Assembly (NCBI GenBank): GCA_030824515.1
Contig: JAVBXN010000021.1
Coordinates: 62,001-126,000, forward strand
From: Pelobacter sp.
GTDB taxonomy: Bacteria; Desulfobacterota; Desulfuromonadia; Geobacterales; Pseudopelobacteraceae
Direction of reading: 5' to 3'
DNA length: 64,000 bases
Position 1 is the stretch's first letter; each line of letters begins with the position of its first letter. A program made the position numbers and the translations under genes. Below are positions 17,924 through 27,878 of the stretch, piece after piece. Below the pieces are notes generated by a model that ran no database searches, was not told where the DNA came from, and saw only the letters and a list, made by a program, of their open reading frames with translations.

Positions 17924-20164
17924 TCACAGATCAAACAGTGTCGGCTCTTTGGGCAGAAACGGTTCAAAACGTTTCTTCAGGTGCCGCAACTTCTCAATAT
18001 AGTAATTGACATTGATATCAGGATGCGCCGGATCAAAGGCGCTCAATGGACGGGACTGTTCATAGGCCGCGGCATCCTTGCCGGAGCCGCTGACATAATA
18101 GCTGACATGATCGCCGGCCCGATAGGTCCTGCCGGCTGACAGCGCAATCTCAAAAGCGGCTGAACGATTGCGTGTGCCCAGACGCACTTTTTCACGATAA
18201 ATCTCGGGGGACTCATTCAAGGTTTCTGTTCGCGCCACCCAAGCCGCATCCAGCCCCTTCGAACGCAACCTGACCACGTACTCGCCGAACAGGCGCTCGA
18301 TCTCCGTCGCCCTCCCATCCAGCAGCAGCTCGATCAATTCCCGCATGAAATCCCGCAGGTATCGTTCCAGGCCACGCGAGCGGAGCCCGCTCCCCTTGAT
18401 GATGATCCGGCCGTCATAGCCAAGCAGCGCATAGTTCTTGGTTTTATAGGCAAACATCGAGCGGTAGCGACCATCCAGCTCAACCTCGATCCCCTCCGGC
18501 AATGCCCTGGAAATGCGCTGCACCAGGGCAAACTCATCCTCCTCAGTGCAGCAGGAGTCGGGCGGCTGGAAGTAGATGCCGTCGGTATCCACCTCGACCG
18601 GTTTGGCGCCTTCACCTTTAAGAAGATCGATCATGTTCCTGATCGTGACCCGTCCCAGCCTGGTCACCTCGGCGGCTGCGGCCGGATCGGAGAAGTTGTG
18701 CAGCGCAGCACCCAGATAACCGTAGAACGAATTGATCAGCACCTTGAAAACCTGCTGGAGGGAGTCGTAGTAGTGCTGCTCCGCCTCTTGATCGGCTTCT
18801 CGCGCCATCTGCTTGGCCTTCAGCCGAAAACCCCGCAGCTCGGCCAGCATCGGCAGGAACAGACCCAGGCTGTCCTTGGCCGGCGCGAGGGCATAGGCCA
18901 GCATCAGCGACGGATAGAGCGAGGCCACGTCGCAATGCACGATCGGGCTGATGACCCCTTCGCGGCTCTGCTCGGTATAACCGCCTTCAAAAGGGGCCGT
19001 TTCGGAAGTGCGAACCGGAATCGAATGGCCGCGATGCAGGTATTCGCGCAGGAAAAGCGCATTGATGCGGGTGGCATTGCCACGGATGACGCAGTTCTGG
19101 AAGGAATACGGAAAGATGCGGGTCTGCAGAAACCAGGGATAGCCCAGCAGACGGAACAGGGCCAGCGTTTCCCGGACATCGTCCAGATTATAGCGATACA
19201 GCAGTTCGGGATCTTCGCTGAATGCAGATGAGATATCGGCACCGTCCAGATAGGTGCGCTCTTCGGCGGCGACACCGAAATGGCGGGCAACCGCCTTGAG
19301 CCCGTGACTTTCCAGGTTACGCTGGGAAATATCATAGAGCTGGACCAGGAAATAGGTATCGATGACATGCCGGCCATAGACGTCCCAGCGTGGATAGTCG
19401 ATGGTTTTTTCGGCCAGAGTCCAGCGGGCATGGGCGGTGACATGGGGAGCGGTTCCGTTTCGTCCCCAGTCCAGGCGGATGCCGTGCATCCTGGCCCGCT
19501 TGCCGATGTAGTCAAGATCGAAACGGAAGATGTTGTGGCCGATAATCACATCCGGATCACAGCCGTGGATCGTCGCATTCAGTGCCCGAAGCAACTCCGG
19601 CTCGGACAGCCGGTCGCCGCGCAGCACGGTCTCCTCGCCATGGGAATCCTTCAGCGCGATCGAGATGATCCGGTCTTCGGCACGCTCAGGATTCGAGAAA
19701 TCGTACCCTTCGGCGCAGTAAGTCTCTATGTCCAGCGCCAGACAGCGCAATTCCGCGAATTCAAGACCTTTAAAGAGCGTTCTGCCGCTGTCCAGCAGAT
19801 ACAGATGGGAAAGGTCGGAAAAAAAGAGGTAAGGGGCGTTGGTAGCGCCGACGCTCTTCCCGGTTTTGGCCGCCAGAAAATCACGGGCTGCCAGGCAGTC
19901 ACTCCAGGAATCGAAGCGAAGTTGGTATTTGAAGAAATCCTCCCCTTCAAGCTGCCTTACCGCGCACGGGACCCGGCAACCACCGAGCAATGCCGGATCG
20001 CCGACCAGGATGAAGGGATGGAAGGGTTCATCGTGGAATTGCACCCGTCCACCGGATCGGGTGAATACGCGCATGAAATGCCCGACCGGTTCCACTGCGA
20101 TGATACCGGTTCGCTCGTCACGACCGAAGAGGAGCGGATTATGTCCCAGTGTGCTGACCGGCAT
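17924..20164 (-). CDS. Family B DNA polymerase (Pol II-like)
   Basis: A 746-residue DNA-dependent DNA polymerase with 3'-5' exonuclease. Exo I is LALDIETYC (D145, E147), Exo II IIGHNIFRFDLDYI (near 210-220) and Exo III YRYNLDDVRE (D328/D329). Polymerase motif A is DVASLYPSLML (near 412), motif B KVLINSFYGYLG and motif C VEVDTDGIYF (D526, D528). Motif C reads DTDG rather than the common DTDS. It is slightly shorter than E. coli Pol II (783). The ATG follows AGGGAGAG. A role in replication restart or translesion synthesis is inferred from the family. It is convergent with nothing and 107 bp downstream of metK. Confidence 0.92.
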   Translation of the reverse strand: MPVSTLGHNPLLFGRDERTGIIAVEPVGHFMRVFTRSGGRVQFHDEPFHPFILVGDPALLGGCRVPCAVRQLEGEDFFKYQLRFDSWSDCLAARDFLAAKTGKSVGATNAPYLFFSDLSHLYLLDSGRTLFKGLEFAELRCLALDIETYCAEGYDFSNPERAEDRIISIALKDSHGEETVLRGDRLSEPELLRALNATIHGCDPDVIIGHNIFRFDLDYIGKRARMHGIRLDWGRNGTAPHVTAHARWTLAEKTIDYPRWDVYGRHVIDTYFLVQLYDISQRNLESHGLKAVARHFGVAAEERTYLDGADISSAFSEDPELLYRYNLDDVRETLALFRLLGYPWFLQTRIFPYSFQNCVIRGNATRINALFLREYLHRGHSIPVRTSETAPFEGGYTEQSREGVISPIVHCDVASLYPSLMLAYALAPAKDSLGLFLPMLAELRGFRLKAKQMAREADQEAEQHYYDSLQQVFKVLINSFYGYLGAALHNFSDPAAAAEVTRLGRVTIRNMIDLLKGEGAKPVEVDTDGIYFQPPDSCCTEEDEFALVQRISRALPEGIEVELDGRYRSMFAYKTKNYALLGYDGRIIIKGSGLRSRGLERYLRDFMRELIELLLDGRATEIERLFGEYVVRLRSKGLDAAWVARTETLNESPEIYREKVRLGTRNRSAAFEIALSAGRTYRAGDHVSYYVSGSGKDAAAYEQSRPLSAFDPAHPDINVNYYIEKLRHLKKRFEPFLPKEPTLFDL

Positions 20165-20202
20165 TTATGGGCTCTCCCTGTGCAACCCTGGACTGGAAGG
20201 TT

Positions 20203-20233
20203 AAAAAAATAGGGCGATTTCAAAAACCGCCCC
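20203..20233 (-). terminator. Terminator of metK (minus strand)
   Basis: GGGCG (minus) pairs with CGCCC around a 10-nt A/T-rich loop, followed by TATTTTTTT on the minus strand, 39 bp beyond the metK stop. Confidence 0.75.
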
Positions 20234-20271
20234 ATTGTCCTTACCAAACCAGCCCGTTTGAATCCGGCCTG

Positions 20272-21438
20272 TTAAATACCGGCTTTCTGCTTCAACTCGG
20301 CGGCCTTGTCGGTCTTCTCCCAGCTGAACTCGGGCAGTTCACGGCCGAAGTGGCCATAAGCGGCGGTTTTCTTGTAGATCGGCCGCAAAAGGTCCAGCTG
20401 CTCGATAATGGCGCGGGGGCGCATGTCGAAAACCTCGCGCACCAGTTCCGACAGGCGCTCTTCGGAAACCTTGCCGGTGCCGAAAGCGTGGACCATGATC
20501 GAAACCGGCTGGGCCACGCCGATGGCGTAAGCCACCTGCACTTCGCAACGGTCACACAGTCCGGCGGCGACCAGGTTCTTGGCCACGTAACGCCCCATGT
20601 AGGCGGCGGAGCGGTCAACCTTGGAGGGATCCTTGCCGGAGAAGGCGCCGCCGCCATGGCGTCCCATGCCGCCGTAGGTGTCGACGATGATCTTGCGGCC
20701 GGTCAGACCGCAATCGCCCATCGGGCCGCCGACAACGAAGCGCCCGGTCGGATTGATAAAGTAGCGCGTATTGGCATCCAGCAGCTCGGCCGGGATAACC
20801 TTTTTGATGACCTCTTCCAGAACGCCTTCCTCAATCTGCTTGTGGGTCACATCGGGAGTGTGCTGGGTGGAAATGACCACAGTATCGACACGGACCGGCT
20901 TGTCGTTGACATACTCGATCGAAACCTGGGATTTGGAGTCGGGACGCAGGAAGTTCAGTTTGCCGGACTTGCGCACTTCAGCCAGCTTGGCCACCAGTTC
21001 GTGGGCCAGCTGGATCGGCATCGGCATCAGCTCCGGGGTCTCGTTGCAGGCATAGCCGAACATCAGCCCCTGATCTCCGGCGCCCTGTTCCTTGTGCAGA
21101 CCTTCACCCTCGGAAACCCCTTGGGAAATATCCGGTGACTGTTTGTCGATGGAAACCAGCACGGCACAGGTATCGGCGTCAAATCCCATCTCCGAATCGG
21201 TGTAGCCGATCTCCTTGATGGTCTGACGGGCGATCTCGGAATAATTGATCACGGCATTGGTGGTGATCTCACCGGCAATGACCACCATGCCGGTCGTAAC
21301 CAGGGTTTCACAGGCCACGCGGGCGGTGGGATCCTGGGCCAGAATGGCATCGAGTATCGCGTCGGAAACCTGATCGGAGACCTTGTCGGGATGCCCCTCG
21401 GACACGGATTCGGATGTGAAGATGAATTTTTCTGCCAT
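20272..21438 (-). CDS. metK: S-adenosylmethionine synthetase
   Basis: Makes SAM from methionine and ATP. The 388-residue length is standard. Motifs: [14 protein letters not shown] at the N-terminus, the MetK hexapeptide-type [12 protein letters not shown], and the P-loop-like [19 protein letters not shown]. The start ATG is preceded by GAGAGGAAGCAG. A near-consensus sigma-70 promoter lies upstream with a leader of about 57 nt; I see no SAM riboswitch in it. Confidence 0.98.
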   Translation of the reverse strand: MAEKFIFTSESVSEGHPDKVSDQVSDAILDAILAQDPTARVACETLVTTGMVVIAGEITTNAVINYSEIARQTIKEIGYTDSEMGFDADTCAVLVSIDKQSPDISQGVSEGEGLHKEQGAGDQGLMFGYACNETPELMPMPIQLAHELVAKLAEVRKSGKLNFLRPDSKSQVSIEYVNDKPVRVDTVVISTQHTPDVTHKQIEEGVLEEVIKKVIPAELLDANTRYFINPTGRFVVGGPMGDCGLTGRKIIVDTYGGMGRHGGGAFSGKDPSKVDRSAAYMGRYVAKNLVAAGLCDRCEVQVAYAIGVAQPVSIMVHAFGTGKVSEERLSELVREVFDMRPRAIIEQLDLLRPIYKKTAAYGHFGRELPEFSWEKTDKAAELKQKAGI

Positions 21439-21501
21439 GATATCTGCTTCCTCTCGTTTCTATTGTTGTTTGCATAAATAATCCAGCTGTGTGAATTTGT
21501 A

Positions 21502-21530
21502 AATTTATAGGCAGGTAGCTGATTTGTCAA
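21502..21530 (-). promoter_or_regulatory. Sigma-70 promoter of metK
   Basis: Minus strand: TTGACA (21530-21525), 17 nt spacer, TAAATT (21507-21502), consistent with a start near 21495. Confidence 0.75.
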
Positions 21531-21629
21531 GCGAAGAGAGGGTATTGCGTTATTCCGTTTGACTTCCTGGCCAAGAATTCTGCAGAATGCCGTTAGACAC
21601 GGCTTATTTTGATTATCAAGGCGGTTCAT

Positions 21630-22145
21630 ATGTCCAGAGTATTCAGCCTTCTCCTGGTGGTTCTGGCCTGCAGTGTGATCGGCACAACTGCCCTTGGCGC
21701 CGCCAAGCGTCCCGGTGACAGCTGGAGTTATTACCACTTCGACGGCATCGGCTTCAAGGCCGGCCCTGCTCCTGACGAAAAGCCCTGTATCGCTGTCAGG
21801 GAGGGAGTGCGGCCGGTGGTGCTGCTCACGCAGACGACGTCAATCGAGTCGCTCGACCTGCCCGAGGGGTCCGGCGCCATCTCGGGCATCTGTTATATTC
21901 AGAGTTCAGGTGGGAAGCTCGGCGGCGACAGCGCATACGCGCCATGCCCGCGCACTCCGCTGCTGATCTCCTCCGGCGGCAAACAGCTGGTCACTGTCCA
22001 GACCGATGAACAGGGCTATTTCGTGGTGGTGCTTGCTGCTGGAACCTATCATGTCGGCAGCGGTCCCTTCACGGCCGAAATTTCGGTGGAAAGCGGCATA
22101 ACTACGCTTGTCCCGCTCCGGGCAGGCAAAAGGATGGTGGATTGA
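21630..22145 (+). CDS. Exported hypothetical protein paired with the HEYHH protease
   Basis: A 171-residue secreted or lipid-anchored protein. ATG 21630 follows AAGGCGG; the signal segment is [21 protein letters not shown], with a possible lipobox at VLAC. The mature part contains two cysteine-bearing segments and a C-terminal beta-rich region ([23 protein letters not shown]) that reads like a carboxypeptidase-regulatory/CNA-B type fold. No catalytic motif is seen. Its TGA overlaps the ATG of the next gene by 1 nt, so the two are translationally coupled and probably work together outside the cytoplasm. Confidence 0.75.
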   Translation: MSRVFSLLLVVLACSVIGTTALGAAKRPGDSWSYYHFDGIGFKAGPAPDEKPCIAVREGVRPVVLLTQTTSIESLDLPEGSGAISGICYIQSSGGKLGGDSAYAPCPRTPLLISSGGKQLVTVQTDEQGYFVVVLAAGTYHVGSGPFTAEISVESGITTLVPLRAGKRMVD

Positions 22146-24022
22146 TGAAAACTTTTCTCGTACGACTGACTGTCACTCTGTTTTCCATTCTGTCGCTGGC
22201 GCTGCCCGGACTGGCCGGGGAACTGGATGATTATTACCTGAACCAGTTCCAGGTAAGTCCCATCGGCACCGAACTGCAAAAGGCGGTGCTGTTACAGGAG
22301 ACCGCTACGGGAGAAATGCCCCATTGCGGCACCCCACTCAAACACAGGCTGACCCACGACTGGAACAAACTGGAACCAGGCACGCAAAAAGTGCTGGCAA
22401 AACAGCTAGAAGCACCGGCTCTTACCAATGAAGCAACTTTCACCTCTTCCGGCGGACACTTCAAAATCCACTATGCAGCCACCGGCACGGACGCTCCGCC
22501 GCCGACCGATATCAGCGGCTTTATTGGTGTGCCCGACTGGGTCGAGACCGTGGCCACCACCTTTGAACAGGTTCGCGCTACATATCTGTTGCAGGGATAC
22601 AGACCGGCTCCCACCGTGTCCCCCGCACCCTACGACGTTTACCTGCTTGAGTTGTCATTGCAGAAACTGTACGGCCGGACCACCACAACCCAGGCAACCC
22701 CCTCAACCGGCTACTCAAACGCCTTCAGCAGTTTCATGGAGATCGACAACGATTTTGCCGACAACATCTATAGGAACGCTTCCGGAGGCCCCTACAGCGA
22801 AACGCAGAGTCTTCAGATCACCGCGGCGCATGAATACCACCACGCCATCCAGTACGGCTACAACTATTTCTTCGATATCTGGTACGCCGAAGCCACCTCG
22901 ACCTGGTACGAGGATGAGCTGTATGACTCCGTCAACCAGCTTTACAACTACATCCCGGGCTGGTTTAACAACAGCACGCTGGCTATCGACACCGCAACAG
23001 GCACCACCACCGGCGGCGGCTACGGCCGCTGGATATTCAACCGTTACCTGATCGAACAACATGGCACAGGGGTTATTAAAGCTGCCTGGGAAAAGCTGGC
23101 CACCTTAAATTCGCCAGGCAACAATGCCGATATTCCGATGGTGCCGGTATTGGAGAACTTGCTGCTAGCGGCACCTTACAACAACAGCCTCGGCACAGAC
23201 TTCTTAGGTTTTACCAAGCGAGCCTACCTGCAGAACTGGACCAGTCATGCAGGAGAGGTGTCCAGAATACCCGCCGTCGTTCCTGTCGCCTCTTATACAA
23301 CCTATCCAGTTAATGCAACCAGATTTCCATCATCATCGGTAAAACTGCCCCATTACTCGTTTGCCTTCTACAATTTTGTTCCCGGCAGCACCAGCACTAA
23401 CGATCTGACAATTAGCATCAACAAAACCAGCGGCATTCGGACAGCAGCCTTCCTATACACAGCTGGCACGGCACAAGAAATCAATGCAGATTCTAACGGG
23501 AATTATACCGTCAATGGATTCAGATCATTAAGTGCCACATCTGACGAAGTCGTATTGCTGGTGGCAAATACAACCAATGTTGACAATCACATGGCTTCCT
23601 TTAGCACTGACGGATCTGTTGTAAGAGCAGATGAGCCACCCAACACCCCCGCTTCCAGCCTTTCCTCAACGGCCTCCGCAAGCAGTAGCGGCGGTGGCGG
23701 CGGTTGCTTCATCGCCACGGCGGCCTACGGCAGCTACCTGCATCCGCAGGTCCGGGTTCTGCGCGATTTCCGCGACCGGCATCTTTTGACAAACGCCCCC
23801 GGTCGTGCCTTTGTGGCGCTCTATTACCGGATCAGCCCGCCGCTGGCCAACCTGATTGCCGGTCACGAGTCGTTGCGGGCCGTGGCCAGGCTGGCACTGC
23901 TGCCGGTCGTCGCGGCCGTCACCCACCCGGCCCTGACCGGAGCGGCGCTGCTGGCGGCCGTCGGACTGCTGTTTCATCGTCCGCTACGTCGCCGCTTGCG
24001 GGCGTGTGAAGCAAACAGCTGA
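22145..24022 (+). CDS. Putative secreted metalloprotease (MXAN_6640-like) with CFI-box C-terminus
   Basis: A 625-residue exported protein. A signal peptide of about 25 residues precedes a region with a zinc-protease motif H229-E-Y-H-H233 and downstream [13 protein letters not shown] supplying acidic residues, matching the MXAN_6640 putative metalloprotease family. Residues 240-495 are beta-rich. A Ser/Ala/Gly linker leads to [10 protein letters not shown] (521-530), then [18 protein letters not shown] and a hydrophobic segment with an arginine-rich end: the CFI-box C-terminal sorting-type region. The catalytic role is inferred from HExxH; the sorting enzyme for CFI-box proteins is not established to my knowledge. 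It overlaps the upstream small gene by 1 nt, and a terminator follows. Confidence 0.85.
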   Translation: MKTFLVRLTVTLFSILSLALPGLAGELDDYYLNQFQVSPIGTELQKAVLLQETATGEMPHCGTPLKHRLTHDWNKLEPGTQKVLAKQLEAPALTNEATFTSSGGHFKIHYAATGTDAPPPTDISGFIGVPDWVETVATTFEQVRATYLLQGYRPAPTVSPAPYDVYLLELSLQKLYGRTTTTQATPSTGYSNAFSSFMEIDNDFADNIYRNASGGPYSETQSLQITAAHEYHHAIQYGYNYFFDIWYAEATSTWYEDELYDSVNQLYNYIPGWFNNSTLAIDTATGTTTGGGYGRWIFNRYLIEQHGTGVIKAAWEKLATLNSPGNNADIPMVPVLENLLLAAPYNNSLGTDFLGFTKRAYLQNWTSHAGEVSRIPAVVPVASYTTYPVNATRFPSSSVKLPHYSFAFYNFVPGSTSTNDLTISINKTSGIRTAAFLYTAGTAQEINADSNGNYTVNGFRSLSATSDEVVLLVANTTNVDNHMASFSTDGSVVRADEPPNTPASSLSSTASASSSGGGGGCFIATAAYGSYLHPQVRVLRDFRDRHLLTNAPGRAFVALYYRISPPLANLIAGHESLRAVARLALLPVVAAVTHPALTGAALLAAVGLLFHRPLRRRLRACEANS

Positions 24023-24052
24023 CGAATAGACTGCTTTACTCACCCATACTCA

Positions 24053-24083
24053 AAGGGGCGCTCATAGCCGCCCCTTCTTTTTT
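24053..24083 (+). terminator. Rho-independent terminator after the CFI-box protein
   Basis: AAGGGGCG (24053-24060) pairs with CGCCCCTT (24069-24076), 8-nt loop, then CTTTTTT. Confidence 0.88.
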
Positions 24084-24152
24084 GAACAACCCATGCCATA
24101 TCGGCAGTCACATGATATAAGTACAAATCGATCAACCAATGGGGGGATTCTG

Positions 24153-25148
24153 ATGCCCAAAAAAGCCATAGCCGGCATTGTTATTCTTGGAGTGATTGTC
24201 CTGTCAATCTACCTCTTCATGCATCGCGGGGCAGAGGAGAGCGGAGCGCTGAAAGTCTCCGGCACGGTTGAAGTCACATCGGTGGCGCTGTCCTTCAAGA
24301 TCGGCGGAAGGCTGACGGAGCGGCTGGTTGACGAAGGTCAGGCTGTCAACGCCGGACAGTTGATAGCACGTCTGGAAGACGATGAACTGAAACAGGAACG
24401 CAACAGTCGCGCGGCCGAGGAACGCGCTTCGATGTCAGCCATGGCCGACCTTGAGGCGGGCAGCCGTCGCGAGGAAATCGCCCAGGGCGAGGCCGCTTTG
24501 GCCCGGATCAAGGCCGAGGCCGAGCGTCTGTCAAAGGATGCTCTGCGTGCCGAAGCTCTTTTCAAACGCGAAGTGATTCCGCTGAAGGAACTGGATGCCG
24601 CCCGGGCCGGGCGTGATGCTTCAATCGCAGCGGTGCATGAAGCCGAGCAGCGCCTGAAACTGCTCAGGAGCGGCCCCCGGCCCAATGCTCTGGGACAGGC
24701 GCGTGCCAGGGTGGAAGGCGCGGCAGCAGGCAAGGCCATGGCCGAAACCCGCCTGTCACAGAGCATACTGTTTTCGCCACTGGCCGGACTGGTGCTGGCC
24801 AAACATGCCGAAGCAGGCGAGATGCTGGCGCCGGGCGCACCGGTCATCACTGTCGGAAAGATGGACGAACCCTGGTTGCGGGCCTACATTCCCGAAACCG
24901 AGCTGGGACGAGTCAAGGTCGGTCAGAGCGCCCGCGTCACCGTTGACGGCTGGCCGGGAAGGACTTTCACTGGAAAGATCAGCTTTATCTCGCCCGAGGC
25001 GGAGTTCACCCCCAAAAATGTGCAGACCGCCAAGGAACGGGTCAAGCTGGTCTACCGGATCAAGATAGCGCTGGCTAACCCGAAGATGGAGCTAAAACCG
25101 GGCATGCCGGCCGATGCGGTCATAGAAACCGACGGCCAAAAGCATTAG
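24153..25148 (+). CDS. HlyD-family membrane fusion protein of an ABC exporter
   Basis: A 331-residue periplasmic adaptor anchored by one N-terminal membrane helix (AIAGIVILGVIVLSIYLFM). It has a lipoyl-like half (VSFKIGGRLTERLVDEGQAVNAGQLIARLED), a long charged coiled-coil hairpin (residues about 85-190), the second lipoyl half (SPLAGLVLAKHAEAGEMLAPGAPVITV) and beta-barrel domains. It resembles YhiI/YbhG. ATG 24153 behind GGGGGGA is chosen. The fused ATPase and two permeases follow, completing a tripartite efflux pump needing an outer-membrane channel not encoded here. Confidence 0.9.
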   Translation: MPKKAIAGIVILGVIVLSIYLFMHRGAEESGALKVSGTVEVTSVALSFKIGGRLTERLVDEGQAVNAGQLIARLEDDELKQERNSRAAEERASMSAMADLEAGSRREEIAQGEAALARIKAEAERLSKDALRAEALFKREVIPLKELDAARAGRDASIAAVHEAEQRLKLLRSGPRPNALGQARARVEGAAAGKAMAETRLSQSILFSPLAGLVLAKHAEAGEMLAPGAPVITVGKMDEPWLRAYIPETELGRVKVGQSARVTVDGWPGRTFTGKISFISPEAEFTPKNVQTAKERVKLVYRIKIALANPKMELKPGMPADAVIETDGQKH

Positions 25149-25169
25149 CAAAAAAACAAAGGTTTTATC

Positions 25170-26723
25170 ATGGCCGTTGTCATCAACAATCTCAGCAAGC
25201 GCTTCGGCACACTGGCCGCCGTGTATGGCCTGACACTTTCGGTGGCCAGCGGTGAGCTGTTCGGCCTGGTCGGTTCCGATGGGGCCGGCAAGACCACCAC
25301 GCTGCGCATGCTGAGCGGCGTGATGGATGCAACTAGCGGAGAGCTGCGGGTGCTGGGGTGCTCCGGTGACGATCTCACCGCGGTTCAGGGCCATATCGGC
25401 TACATGAGCCAGCGTTTCGGACTCTATCCCGATCTGAGTGTGGCTGAAAATATCCGCTTCTATGCCGACCTGTTCGGCGTGGAGAGCACCGAACGGAAGG
25501 CGCGTACCGAGCGCCTGCTGGCCTTCAGCGGCCTGGCGTCATTTGAAGGCCGCCTGGCCGGACGACTGTCCGGCGGAATGAAACAGAAACTGGGATTATG
25601 CTGCGCGCTGATTCACAAACCCGAGTTGCTGCTGCTGGATGAACCGACCAACGGCGTAGATCCGGTCTCGCGCCGCGATTTCTGGAAAATCCTGACCGAT
25701 CTCAAGGCGGATGGGGTCACGATCGTGGTGGCCACCGCCTATCTGGATGAAGCGGCGCGTTGTGACCGGGTCGGACTGCTGCATAACGGACAACTGATCG
25801 CCTGCGGAACACCGGCCGAGCTGACCGGCAACGGCGCCGTCAGCCTGGATGATCTGGTGATCGGCAAAATAGGGGGCGACGTTTCTCCCCCCTTTACGAA
25901 AGGGGGGCAGGGGGGGATTTCTCCGCTGCCACACAAGGCAAATCCCCCTCAATCCTCCTTTATTAAAGGGGGAGGCGAAAACCTGGCCGTTTCCCTCGAT
26001 CAACTTACCAAGCGCTTCGGCGACTTCACCGCCGTGGACCGGGTCAGCCTGACCGTTCCCAGGGGACAGATCTTTGGCTTCCTCGGCCCCAACGGCGCCG
26101 GCAAGTCCACCACCATCCGCATGTTGTGCGGCATCCTGACTCCGACCTCGGGCGCGGGGCGGGTGGCCGGCTTTGACATCGCGACCCAACCGGAGCTGAT
26201 CAAGGAAAACATCGGCTACATGAGCCAGCGTTTCTCGCTGTATGAAGACTTGACCGTGGAGGAGAACATCGCCTTCTACGCCGGAGTCTACCGCCTGCCG
26301 GCTGCCAGGCGCAAGCAGCGTACCGAATGGGTGATCGAAATGGCCGGGCTTACGGATCGACGCAGCTCCAATGCCGGCCAGCTCTCCGGCGGCTGGCGGC
26401 AGCGTCTGGCGCTGGGATGCGCCATCCTGCACGAACCGCCGATCGTCTTCCTGGATGAGCCGACCTCGGGCGTGGATCCGCTCTCACGCCGCAAGTTCTG
26501 GGAGCTGATCTACTCCCTGGCCGAAGGCGGGGTCACGGTCTTCGTCACCACCCACTACATGGACGAAGCCGAATACTGCGACCGTCTGGCGCTGATCTAC
26601 CGCGGAGAACTGATCGCGGTGGGAACACCGCTGGAGCTGAAGCAGGAACGGATGAGAGATGGGGAACTGCCGAGCCTGGAGGATGTCTTCATCGGCTTGA
26701 TCGAGGAGCGGGATAAAACATGA
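25170..26723 (+). CDS. Fused dual-ATPase ABC transporter subunit (YhiH/YbhF-like)
   Basis: A 517-residue protein with two ABC ATPase domains. Domain 1 (about 1-230) has GSDGAGKTTT, LSGGMKQKLGL and LLLDEPTNGVDP, but its H-loop reads ATAYLDEA with no histidine. Domain 2 (about 275-510) has GPNGAGKSTT, LSGGWRQRLAL, FLDEPTSGVDP and an intact TTHYMDEAE. The linker at residues about 232-272 contains the peptide SPPFTKGGQGG and a mirrored SSFIKGGG, produced by a 90-bp inverted-repeat element inserted in frame. It energises the two ABC-2 permeases encoded next; the last 4 bp overlap the first permease. Confidence 0.92.
   Translation: MAVVINNLSKRFGTLAAVYGLTLSVASGELFGLVGSDGAGKTTTLRMLSGVMDATSGELRVLGCSGDDLTAVQGHIGYMSQRFGLYPDLSVAENIRFYADLFGVESTERKARTERLLAFSGLASFEGRLAGRLSGGMKQKLGLCCALIHKPELLLLDEPTNGVDPVSRRDFWKILTDLKADGVTIVVATAYLDEAARCDRVGLLHNGQLIACGTPAELTGNGAVSLDDLVIGKIGGDVSPPFTKGGQGGISPLPHKANPPQSSFIKGGGENLAVSLDQLTKRFGDFTAVDRVSLTVPRGQIFGFLGPNGAGKSTTIRMLCGILTPTSGAGRVAGFDIATQPELIKENIGYMSQRFSLYEDLTVEENIAFYAGVYRLPAARRKQRTEWVIEMAGLTDRRSSNAGQLSGGWRQRLALGCAILHEPPIVFLDEPTSGVDPLSRRKFWELIYSLAEGGVTVFVTTHYMDEAEYCDRLALIYRGELIAVGTPLELKQERMRDGELPSLEDVFIGLIEERDKT
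25885..25974. repeat. Palindromic repeat element inside the ABC ATPase gene
   Basis: Two imperfectly complementary arms, 25885-25920 and 25940-25974, each containing CCCCCTTTA...AAAGGGGG and a run of Gs or Cs plus ATTT, around a 19-nt centre. The 90-bp length keeps the reading frame. Translated products of the PPFxKGG type are a familiar sign of intergenic palindromes that have entered genes. Confidence 0.8.
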
Positions 26724-27877
26724 ACCTCCGCCGCCTGAAAGCCGTTGCCCGGAAAGAGTTCCTGCACGTACTGCGTGACCCGCGCAGCCTGATGATGGGC
26801 ATCGGCATGCCGATGATGCTGCTGTTTCTGTTCGGTTATGCGCTGACCATGGATGTGGACCGGGTGCCTCTGGCAGTGTGGGACCAGTCGCAGACAGTGG
26901 AGAGCCGCGAGTTTGTCAGCCGTTTCTCCGGTTCACGCTACTTTGACCTGCGCATCTCCACCGACAACTACCGCCAGATCGAAGAGGCCATCGACCGCCG
27001 CGAAGCGCTGATCGCCCTGGTGATCCCGGCCGACTTTTCCCGTCGGCTCTCAATGGGCGAAGCAGCCGTGGTCCAGACGGTCGTCGATGGCAGCGACCCC
27101 AACACCGCCACCATCGCGCTGGGTTACGCCGAGGCTGCTACGGCTACTTTTTCCCGCGACATCATGCTGAAACAGATACGAAACTCCGCCCTCACCAGAT
27201 CGGCTGCCATACCCACACAAGGAAAACTGCCGGTCATGGAGCTGCGGCCGCGAGTCTGGTTCAACACCGACATGGTCTCGCGCAACTTCATCTTCCCCGG
27301 CCTGATCGCGGTGGTGATGATGATCATGGCCGCCATCCTGACCTCGCTCTGCATGGCACGGGAATGGGAGACCGGCACGATGGAACAGTTGATCGTCACG
27401 CCGGTTACAGCCACCGAGCTGATTTTCGGCAAACTGACCCCCTATTTCTGTATCGGCATTCTGGACCTTGTGCTCTGTGTCGGGGTGGGAGAATTCGTCT
27501 TCGACGTGCCACTGCGCGGATCCCTCTGGCTGCTGGCGCCGCTCTCGATGCTGTTTCTTTTCGGCGCGCTTTCGTTCGGGATTTTGATCAGCATTATCAC
27601 CAAAAGCCAGCTGCTGGCCAGCCAGATCGGGATCGTAACGACGGTGCTACCGGCCTTCCTGCTGTCCGGCTTCATCTTCCCGATCGAAAACATGCCGCTG
27701 CCGATCCAGGCCGTGACCCATATCATCACCGCCCGCTACTTCGTTTTCATCCTGCGTGGAATTTACCTGAAGGATGTGGGAATCGGCGTACTCTGGCCGG
27801 AGGTGCTGTTTCTGCTCGGCTTCGGGATGTTGGTGATGACGGTGGCAATCAGAATGTTCAGAAAGAAGATTATCTAA
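26720..27877 (+). CDS. ABC-2 type permease (YhhJ-like), first of pair
   Basis: A 385-residue inner-membrane protein. An N-terminal helix (SLMMGIGMPMMLLFLFGYAL) is followed by an extracytoplasmic domain of about 150 residues and five clustered helices near the C-terminus, with the ABC-2 signature region EWETGTMEQLIVTPVTATELIFGKLTPY. The start overlaps the ATPase stop by 4 bp (ATGA). It pairs with the next gene as a heterodimeric exporter channel; the substrate is unknown, probably drugs or lipophilic toxins by family analogy. Confidence 0.9.
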   Translation: MNLRRLKAVARKEFLHVLRDPRSLMMGIGMPMMLLFLFGYALTMDVDRVPLAVWDQSQTVESREFVSRFSGSRYFDLRISTDNYRQIEEAIDRREALIALVIPADFSRRLSMGEAAVVQTVVDGSDPNTATIALGYAEAATATFSRDIMLKQIRNSALTRSAAIPTQGKLPVMELRPRVWFNTDMVSRNFIFPGLIAVVMMIMAAILTSLCMAREWETGTMEQLIVTPVTATELIFGKLTPYFCIGILDLVLCVGVGEFVFDVPLRGSLWLLAPLSMLFLFGALSFGILISIITKSQLLASQIGIVTTVLPAFLLSGFIFPIENMPLPIQAVTHIITARYFVFILRGIYLKDVGIGVLWPEVLFLLGFGMLVMTVAIRMFRKKII

Positions 27878-27878
27878 G

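Noticed and set aside
21439..21600. Possible SAM riboswitch before metK
   Set aside because: The leader after the promoter is only about 57 nt and I cannot fold the conserved core of any SAM riboswitch in it.
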